From Acidobacteriaceae bacterium (GTDB lineage: Bacteria > Acidobacteriota > Terriglobia > Terriglobales > Acidobacteriaceae), in NCBI GenBank assembly GCA_003152795.1, contig PMBA01000182.1, positions 10,867 to 31,078 on the forward strand: a stretch of 20,212 nucleotides of DNA. The letters are read 5' to 3'. This document shows, piece by piece, positions 13,834 to 20,212 of this stretch; the first letter of the stretch is position 1, and each line of letters opens with the position of its first letter. The notes under the pieces are model-generated. The model made no database searches, had not been told where the DNA came from, and worked only from the letters and a program-made list of their open reading frames with translations. The position numbers and the translations under genes are program-made.

Positions 13834-16497
13834 TTAGGGAAATCGCACGTCGAGGCTGTAAATTTCCTGCGTGCTGCGGTCGCGCATCAGGAGGACCGAG
13901 CCATCGGGCGTGAGTCCCACCCAAAAATCCCAGGGATCGAAGCCGCGCAGGACGTCCTTCAGGCTGAACAGGCGCTCGATCCTGCCATCGGGAACGTGGA
14001 CGCGGACGATGTCGTCGATCTTGTCGGGATAGTCCTCGGCGTAGAGGTAGCTGCCATCGCGCGACCAGTTCTCGTATCCGAACCTGGAGGTGGCCAGCGG
14101 CGACCACGTCTTGCGGGCCAGGTCATACAGCAGCAGGTTGGTGGAGTCGGAGGACAGCGCGGCAATGTAACGGCCGTCGGGGGAGCACCTTGGACTGAAT
14201 CGACCTTCGGAACCGGGAAGGGCGGTGACTTCTCCGGTTTGCAGATTCAGGATGTGGATGTTCGGACCGGGGGTGACGGCGTAGTCGAACCAGGGCATTC
14301 CCGCAAAGACAATCGAATTCCCGTCCACGGTCCAGGTGGGATCGCCCTGGTTGTGGTCGTCCCCTTTCAGTTGCCGGGGCGTACCGCCATCGGCGGGGAG
14401 GACGTAGATATTCCAGGGGCGACCGGGGAGCGAGGCCATGAAGACGAGTTGTTGGCCGTCGGGCGACCAGTGTGGCATGTGGACCTGCATGGGCGCGAAG
14501 GTTAACTGGGTGCGGGCGCTGCCGTCGATTCTGGCGCGCCACAAGGTGCCTTCGGGATGAGCCACGTAAACCATGGTCTGGCCATCGCGGGCGATGTCCG
14601 CTTCTCCGGCGGAGATGCCGGGAAGATAGATGGAGGATTGTCCAGAGGGTCCGTCCATGCGAATCAGATCGAAACGCCGTTGCTGGCCGATGACGAAGAG
14701 CTTAGTGCCATCGGTGCTTGGAGTGGGATTGGTGAATAGCAACGGGCCGACGGTCACCTGGGTAGGCAGATTGTCACGTTTCCGGAAGAATGAAGTTGCT
14801 TCGCGCAAGGCCCAGATATCCTGGGAAGAGTTGTGGGCGGACTCGAACAGGAAGTATCGGCCATCGGGGGTCCAGTTGCCGGCCGCGTCCAGGGGCGGTT
14901 TTCTCCAGTTGGGCAGGACGGGATGGAGGTTCTGGCCCTGCGCGGTGACTTCCCAAAGAGCAGTGCTGCGCTCGGTGGTGTCGCGAACCGAGAAGCGGAC
15001 GCGCGTGCCATCGGGGGAGAATCGCAGGTCGAAGGGCACACCGTTCGCCTCGGCGAATTCCCGGGACTCGTTGCCGTCGGGATTACAGAGATAGAGGTGG
15101 CTGCCGTTGGCGTAGAGGATGTGCTGGCCGTCGGGGGTCCAAGCGGCGGCGTGAGCCAGGATCTGGGCCACGCGGCGCGAGGAACCGGCGGGCACGGGGA
15201 CAATCCAGACCGGCGACTCGATCTCGGAACCTTCGGCCGAACCTCGAACCAGGAGCTGCGAGTTGGGCAGCGAGAAGTCGTAAATGTCGGCGGCGGCGAG
15301 GGGACTTGGTACGGGAGCGGCGTCTCCCCCGGTAGCGGAAACCTGGCGCAACACGGAATGGCCTCCGGCGTATTCGGAAAAATAAAGGCGGGCGCCGTCG
15401 GTGGCGAGGGAGCGTTTGGGGAAACCATCATTGGTAATTTGCAGCGAGCCGACCATCGCGGGCGGGGATGGAGCAGGACGAAGAAAATATCCCGCGGCGA
15501 GCAGGGCCAGGGCGCCGGCCGCTCCCCAGAGGAACCAGCGCGGCTTGCGCGGGCTGGACCGGGAAGGCAACGGAGGGGAAGCGAAGCCCGAGGGCGCGGG
15601 CGTCACCGAAGCACCGGAGAGTGTCTCGGCGGTGCGCTTGAGAGCTTGAAGGTCGGCGCCCATTTCCGCGGCCGACTGGTACCTGAGGTCTGGATCCTTC
15701 TCAAGTGCCTTTCGAACCAGGGGCTCCAACATCGCCGGGGTGCCGGAGGCAAACTCCAGAGGCCACTCCGGGGTGCCATGCAGCAGCGCATCCGACGCAG
15801 CCGCCGAAGTCTGGCCGCGGAAAGGCAACCGTCCCGTGGCCATTTCGTAGAGCACGATGCCGAACGAGAACAGATCGCTGCGCTGGTCGAGGGGCTTGCC
15901 GAGCGCCTGTTCGGGCGACATGTAGGCGACGGTGCCGAACGACGACCCCGGGCTGGTGAGATGCTCGGAGGCCAGAGTTGCCGGGCCCTGGGTGTTGTCC
16001 CCGGCATCCAGATCGGGCTCTTCGGTCGAAGTCAATTTGGCGAGGCCGAAGTCGAGGATCTTGGCATGACCGCGTTTGGTGACGAAGAGATTGGCCGGTT
16101 TAATATCGCGATGGACAATGCCATGGCTGTGCGCGGCATCGAGAGCATCGGCAACTTCGATGGCGAAAGCCAACAGGACGTTCAGTGGCAAAGGACCTTC
16201 CGCAATACGATCCTTGAGGGTAGCGCCGTCGAGATACTCCATGGCAATGAAGCGACGGCCCTGGGCCTCGGCAATCTCGTAAATGGTGCAGATATTTGGA
16301 TGGTTGAGGGCGGAAGCGGCGCGGGCCTCGCGGCGGAAGCGTTCGAGTACGGCGGGCTTCCGGGCGACCAGATCGGGAAGGAACTTGAGTGCGACAAAGC
16401 GTCCGAGTTCGGTGTCTTCCGCCTTGTAGACGACGCCCATGCCTCCGGCGCCGATCTTCTCCAGGATGTGGTAATGCGAGATCGTGGAACCTGTCAT
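13834..16497 (-). CDS. Membrane Ser/Thr protein kinase with C-terminal PD40/TolB-like propeller
   Basis: The 887-residue protein has a complete Hanks-type kinase domain (about 8-270). It shows the Gly loop [12 protein letters not shown], Lys38 in VALK, Glu57, the HRDIKPAN catalytic loop (129-136), DFG (149-151) and SPE in place of APE (194-196). All key residues are present, so it should be active. A membrane helix follows at about 325-345. The rest, probably periplasmic, is built of WD40-like/PD40 repeats with SPDG and TPDG turns (for example [11 protein letters not shown] and [11 protein letters not shown]). The propeller may sense a ligand or act as a scaffold. No ribosome-binding site is seen before ATG 16497. 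It is convergent with rmlD and divergent from the VPS10-like gene. A small hairpin (CGAGG-N5-CCTCG, 13818-13832) follows the stop but lacks a T-run. Substrates are unknown. Confidence 0.93.
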   Translation of the reverse strand: MTGSTISHYHILEKIGAGGMGVVYKAEDTELGRFVALKFLPDLVARKPAVLERFRREARAASALNHPNICTIYEIAEAQGRRFIAMEYLDGATLKDRIAEGPLPLNVLLAFAIEVADALDAAHSHGIVHRDIKPANLFVTKRGHAKILDFGLAKLTSTEEPDLDAGDNTQGPATLASEHLTSPGSSFGTVAYMSPEQALGKPLDQRSDLFSFGIVLYEMATGRLPFRGQTSAAASDALLHGTPEWPLEFASGTPAMLEPLVRKALEKDPDLRYQSAAEMGADLQALKRTAETLSGASVTPAPSGFASPPLPSRSSPRKPRWFLWGAAGALALLAAGYFLRPAPSPPAMVGSLQITNDGFPKRSLATDGARLYFSEYAGGHSVLRQVSATGGDAAPVPSPLAAADIYDFSLPNSQLLVRGSAEGSEIESPVWIVPVPAGSSRRVAQILAHAAAWTPDGQHILYANGSHLYLCNPDGNESREFAEANGVPFDLRFSPDGTRVRFSVRDTTERSTALWEVTAQGQNLHPVLPNWRKPPLDAAGNWTPDGRYFLFESAHNSSQDIWALREATSFFRKRDNLPTQVTVGPLLFTNPTPSTDGTKLFVIGQQRRFDLIRMDGPSGQSSIYLPGISAGEADIARDGQTMVYVAHPEGTLWRARIDGSARTQLTFAPMQVHMPHWSPDGQQLVFMASLPGRPWNIYVLPADGGTPRQLKGDDHNQGDPTWTVDGNSIVFAGMPWFDYAVTPGPNIHILNLQTGEVTALPGSEGRFSPRCSPDGRYIAALSSDSTNLLLYDLARKTWSPLATSRFGYENWSRDGSYLYAEDYPDKIDDIVRVHVPDGRIERLFSLKDVLRGFDPWDFWVGLTPDGSVLLMRDRSTQEIYSLDVRFP

Positions 16498-16715
16498 GGG
16501 CCGGTAATCGGGGCGTGTTGCTGATGTTAGGCGGGGAGGGAGAGCAAGTCAATGCAAGCCACCGCGTATGTAGCGACGGCCGCCTCCGCCTGTCCCCCTA
16601 ATGCTGACGCTTCTTCATCCGCAACTTGAACCGACCAAAACCAGTCACAGCACTTGCCGACCCTGTCCATTCTCCGCTGCCGTGGTTTATCCTTACTTCT
16701 CTTCGAGGATCAACC

Positions 16716-19700
16716 GTGAACAAGCGCATTTTCTGGATTCTGCTCGCTTCATTCTGCGTTGTGCTTCTCCCGTCCGCGCTTTCCGCCCAGCCCTATGACC
16801 CGGCGATGTACCAGGAACTTCGCTGGCGCATGATCGGCCCGTTTCGGGGCGGGCGGACGGTGTCGATCTCCGGGGTTCCGGGGCAGCCGAATGTCTTTTA
16901 TATGGCTCCGAACAATGGAGGGGTGTGGAAGACGACGGACTTTGGCCGCACCTGGAATCCGATTTTCGACGATCAGCCGACCGGTTCGATCGGAGCGCTC
17001 GCGGTCGCGCCCTCCGATCCGAAGACGATCTACGTGGGCAGCGGTGAAGGGCTGCGGCGGCCCGATCTCTCGGTGGGCGACGGCATCTACAAGTCGACCG
17101 ACGCGGGCCGCACCTGGCAGCATCTGGGACTGCGCGATGCGTTACAGATCGCATCGATCGTCATCGATCCCAAAGACCCCAATCGCCTGTTCGTCGCAGC
17201 CCAGGGACATCCTTACGGTCCGAACTCCGAGCGCGGCGTTTACCGTTCGCTGGATGGCGGTCAGACTTTCGAGAAAGTTTTCTACAAAGATGAAAACGTC
17301 GGGGCCATGGACCTGGTGTTCGATCCCCGCAATTCGGCGGTGATCTTTGCCAGCATGTGGGCCTCGCGCCGTCCGCCGTGGACTACCGGCGGGGGCTACA
17401 ACGGACCGGGCAGCGGTCTGTACAAGTCAAGCGATGGCGGAAATACCTGGCGGCAACTGACCAAAGGATTGCCGGGCGCGGCCGAAGGCATTGGCCGCAT
17501 TGGTCCCGCCGTGTCTCCCAGCGCCCCGGACCGCATGTACGCGTGGGTGAATGCGCGGAAGGGCAGCGGAATTTATCGCTCCGACGACGCTGGCGAAAGC
17601 TGGCAGCAGACGAACGATGAAGAGCGGGTCTGGGGAAGGGGCGACGACTTCGGGTGCGTGCGCGTCGATCCAAGAAATAAGGATGTGATTTATGTCGCCA
17701 ACACTTCGACGTACCGCTCGGTAGATGCGGGCAGGAATTTCACCGCCATCAAGGGCGCGCCCGGAGGCGATGACTACCACACCATCTGGATCAATCCCGA
17801 GATTCCCGACATCATCGCCATCGCCGTGGATCAGGGGGCGACCATCAGCGTGAATGGGGGCGAGACCTGGAGTTCGTGGTACAACCAGCCGACGGCGCAG
17901 TTCTATCACGTCATCACCGACAACGAGTTTCCTTACTGGGTGTATGGCGGCCAGCAGGAAAGCGGATCGATCGGCACCGCCAGCCGCAGCGACTTTGGTG
18001 AGATCACGTTCCGCGATTGGACGACGGTCGGGGTTGAAGAATATGGATATGTGGCGCCCGATCCGCTGCATCCCAATCTGATTTATGGCGGCAAGGTTAC
18101 CGTGTTCGACCGCAATACCGGACAGACGCGGGACGTTTCGCCGGTGGTTCTGCGGACGGGGCAGTATCGTTTTAATCGGACCGCGCCGCTGATTTTTTCG
18201 GCAGCCGATCCGCACGTGCTGTATCTGGGATCGAACGTGCTTTTTTCGACCCGCGACGGCGGCAACACCTGGCAAGTCATCAGTCCCGACCTGACGCGGG
18301 AAGATCCCGGCGTGCCAGAGACGCTGGGGCCGTTTGTGGCGGACGATCCGGCGAAGGGCAAGCATCGCGGAGTGATCTACTCGGTGGCTCCTTCACCGAA
18401 AGACGCCAACCTGATCTGGGCGGGAACCGACGATGGCCTGATTCACGTGACCCACGACGGCGGCAAGAACTGGCAGAACGTCACTCCTCCCGAACTAACT
18501 CCCTGGAGCAAGCTGGCGCAGATGGACGCGTCACATTTCGACACCGCAATCGCCTACGCGGCGGCGAACCGCTTCCGGCTCGACGACCTGCATCCTTATA
18601 TCTATCGCACGCACGATGGCGGCAAGTCGTGGCAGAAGATCGTGAGCGGCCTGCCTGAGAATGAGCCCGTCAACACGGTGCGGGAAGATCCGGAGCGCAA
18701 GGGACTGCTTTTTGCCGGCACCGAGCGCAGTGTTTACGTGTCGTGGGACGACGGCGACCATTGGCAGGCGCTGAAGATGAATCTGCCGCCGACTTCGATC
18801 CGGGATCTTGTCGTGCATCATGACGATGTTGTGGTTGGAACCCACGGTCGTTCCTTCTGGATTCTCGACAACATCGCGCCGCTTCGCCAGGTGCTGGAAG
18901 CGAGAAGAGCGGCTGGCCCGTGGCTGTATCGTCCGGCCACGGTGGTTCGCATTGATAACGATTCCTATTCCGGCTCACCACTTCCGCCCGAGGAACCCAC
19001 GGCAGAAAATCCTCCGAATGGCGCAATGATTGATTATTTTCTTCCGTCTCCGGCAAGCGCGGTTCGGCTGGAAGTTTTCGATGAGCAACAGAACCTCGTC
19101 CGCAGTTTCTCCTCAGAAGATCCGCGTCCGGCGAAGCACCCGCCGCTTCCCGTCGCCGAGCGCTGGTTCTCCAAACCTGAAGCGCTCGAGAAAACTGCTG
19201 GAATGCACCGCTTCGTCTGGAATCTTGCCTGGAGTAGCTCCGGCGGCCCGAGCGCAGACGAGGAGGCCGAGTACCGCAATCCGAGTGGGCCGAGGATTGT
19301 GCCAGGAATCTACCAGGTCCGCCTGACGGTCGATGAAAAAACGCAACACCAATCACTCAAGGTCATCATGGACCCGCGCTCGCCGGCGACTCCCGAAGTA
19401 CTAACTCAGCAGTTGCAGCTCGGCCGGCAGATTTTTGGTGAAACCGTCGAAGCGCGCCGCGCCCTGGCCGAGATCGGCTCGGTCCAGAAACAACTGGCCG
19501 ACATTCAACAGAAGCTGGGGGCTCAAAGCGAGCAACTCAAGTCGGCGTTGGCGGACGCTCAATCCGCGATCGGTAAGATTCTGACGAACAAGGAACACGC
19601 TGCAGCAGAGGGTCCCGGACTGCAGGATGCCTATACCGGTCTGGCGTCAGCTCTACGAGTTGGCGAGGGCGGCGATCGTGCCGTGCCTTCGCAGGCAATT

Positions 19701-19868
19701 GAGGTTTACAGGGAATCAAGCGAGCAGGTGAAAGCACGCATCGTGGAGTGGGCCCGATTCAAGCAAACAGGACTAGCGCAACTTAACCAGCGTCTGCGTG
19801 AGGCCAACTTTGCTCCTATTGCGATTGCTGAAATTGAAGAGCAGGTGCAATTCCTCATGTCACGCTAG
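16716..19868 (+). CDS. Secreted VPS10/sortilin-like Asp-box (BNR) repeat protein
   Basis: The 1050-residue protein starts with a signal peptide (about 1-24, ending LSAQ) and is built mainly of beta-propeller blades with Asp-box turns of the S/T-x-D-x-G-x-x-W/F type. I count at least ten, for example TTDFGRTW, STDAGRTW, SLDGGQTF, SSDGGNTW, SDDAGESW, THDGGKNW, THDGGKSW. The C-terminal quarter is different: a beta region, then helical, coiled-coil-prone sequence near 910-955. Bacterial relatives are annotated as sortilin-like or BNR-repeat glycosyl hydrolases; I see no catalytic pair proving hydrolase activity. A secreted or periplasmic binding role is the safer statement. GTG 16716 was chosen because it begins the signal peptide and has GAGGA six bases upstream; a TTG at 16626 would add 30 unlikely residues. 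Confidence 0.88.
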   Translation: MNKRIFWILLASFCVVLLPSALSAQPYDPAMYQELRWRMIGPFRGGRTVSISGVPGQPNVFYMAPNNGGVWKTTDFGRTWNPIFDDQPTGSIGALAVAPSDPKTIYVGSGEGLRRPDLSVGDGIYKSTDAGRTWQHLGLRDALQIASIVIDPKDPNRLFVAAQGHPYGPNSERGVYRSLDGGQTFEKVFYKDENVGAMDLVFDPRNSAVIFASMWASRRPPWTTGGGYNGPGSGLYKSSDGGNTWRQLTKGLPGAAEGIGRIGPAVSPSAPDRMYAWVNARKGSGIYRSDDAGESWQQTNDEERVWGRGDDFGCVRVDPRNKDVIYVANTSTYRSVDAGRNFTAIKGAPGGDDYHTIWINPEIPDIIAIAVDQGATISVNGGETWSSWYNQPTAQFYHVITDNEFPYWVYGGQQESGSIGTASRSDFGEITFRDWTTVGVEEYGYVAPDPLHPNLIYGGKVTVFDRNTGQTRDVSPVVLRTGQYRFNRTAPLIFSAADPHVLYLGSNVLFSTRDGGNTWQVISPDLTREDPGVPETLGPFVADDPAKGKHRGVIYSVAPSPKDANLIWAGTDDGLIHVTHDGGKNWQNVTPPELTPWSKLAQMDASHFDTAIAYAAANRFRLDDLHPYIYRTHDGGKSWQKIVSGLPENEPVNTVREDPERKGLLFAGTERSVYVSWDDGDHWQALKMNLPPTSIRDLVVHHDDVVVGTHGRSFWILDNIAPLRQVLEARRAAGPWLYRPATVVRIDNDSYSGSPLPPEEPTAENPPNGAMIDYFLPSPASAVRLEVFDEQQNLVRSFSSEDPRPAKHPPLPVAERWFSKPEALEKTAGMHRFVWNLAWSSSGGPSADEEAEYRNPSGPRIVPGIYQVRLTVDEKTQHQSLKVIMDPRSPATPEVLTQQLQLGRQIFGETVEARRALAEIGSVQKQLADIQQKLGAQSEQLKSALADAQSAIGKILTNKEHAAAEGPGLQDAYTGLASALRVGEGGDRAVPSQAIEVYRESSEQVKARIVEWARFKQTGLAQLNQRLREANFAPIAIAEIEEQVQFLMSR

Positions 19869-19914
19869 GCCGCACCGATGTGTGGGCGCGACGGACGTTA
19901 CCACATCGTGCGCG

Positions 19915-20212
19915 GGTAACCGGGTAGTGACCGACAGTTCAGGGAAGGTGACCACGAACTACACGTTGCCGGTGAAGGCCAAGATTGCGGCCATCACCTG
20001 CAGCGCGATCGGCTACATTTCGGCTGTGTTCACGGGAAACAGCCCTTCCCGGCCTCCCGACCGTGATCAAACAATTTTCCGGCAACCAACAGACCGCTCC
20101 GGTGAATACTCCATTGCCCGAACCATTGGTTGTCACCGTCACGGACGCGCACGCGAATCCAATTCAGGGTGCGATCGTGATTTTCAGCGATGGTGGGAAG
20201 GGCGGCAGCTTC
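19915..20212 (+). pseudogene. Headless, frameshifted fragment of an Ig-like-repeat (Big_1/invasin-type) surface protein
   Basis: In one frame from about 19915 the translation reads GNRVVTDSSGKVTTNYTLP, then ITCSAIGYISAVFT up to 20034. This resembles the end of a bacterial Ig-like repeat. The match then continues in the +1 frame from 20036: ETALPGLPTVIKQFSGN, PLPEPLVVTVTDAHANP, IQGAIVIFSDGGKGGSF, the start of the next repeat. The switch lies at the ggg of 20034-20036. The preceding gene stops at 19868, leaving no room for a start codon, signal peptide or earlier repeats. It is therefore a 5'-truncated remnant with one frameshift, running off the window end. A sequencing error could explain the frameshift but not the missing 5' end. 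Confidence 0.65.

Noticed and set aside
14833..16524. 563-codon plus-strand frame opposite the Ser/Thr kinase
   Set aside because: It is antisense to a clearly recognisable kinase and propeller, shows no domain, and is an expected by-product of high GC codon bias.

Overview
The window looks like a chromosomal segment of a GC-rich Gram-negative soil bacterium, most likely an acidobacterium (Acidobacteriota, Terriglobia-like). This is inferred from gene content, not from a marker gene. The clues are a Ser/Thr kinase fused to a PD40-type propeller, a large secreted VPS10/Asp-box protein, a LuxR-type regulator whose receiver starts with an 'ADS' motif, and a Wza/Wzc/WbaP/Wzy exopolysaccharide operon. 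No plasmid, phage, IS or CRISPR signature was seen.

Layout. Positions 18-1205 (minus strand) hold an ahpC-ahpD peroxide-defence pair. An unusual array of direct and inverted 8-bp units separates the two genes. Positions 1498-11197 (minus strand) hold a tightly packed seven-gene exopolysaccharide operon. Its order is outer-membrane export protein, polysaccharide co-polymerase, degenerate CapB/CpsD-like ATPase, initiating sugar-phosphate transferase, Wzy/ligase-like membrane protein, GT4 glycosyltransferase and a fused double GT4 glycosyltransferase. It closes with a convincing intrinsic terminator. No Wzx flippase gene is present. Several junctions are 4-bp overlaps or only a few bases long.

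Divergent from this operon, across about 340 bases, is a LuxR-type regulator (11539-12261, plus strand). It is followed by a small four-helix membrane protein and by rmlD (dTDP-rhamnose synthesis). Upstream of the regulator, a 9-codon mini-ORF that precedes the membrane protein, and rmlD, there is a TANAAT-like hexamer exactly six bases before the start codon. This is the geometry of leaderless transcripts.

Convergent with rmlD is a Ser/Thr kinase with a C-terminal beta-propeller (13834-16497, minus). Divergent from the kinase is a secreted 1050-residue VPS10/BNR-repeat protein (16716-19868, plus). The window ends in a headless, frameshifted fragment of an Ig-like-repeat surface protein.

The most interesting theme is that both signalling proteins at the exopolysaccharide locus lack the residues for phospho-chemistry. 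The CapB-like partner has no Walker A lysine, and the regulator's receiver has Ala where the phosphoacceptor Asp should be.
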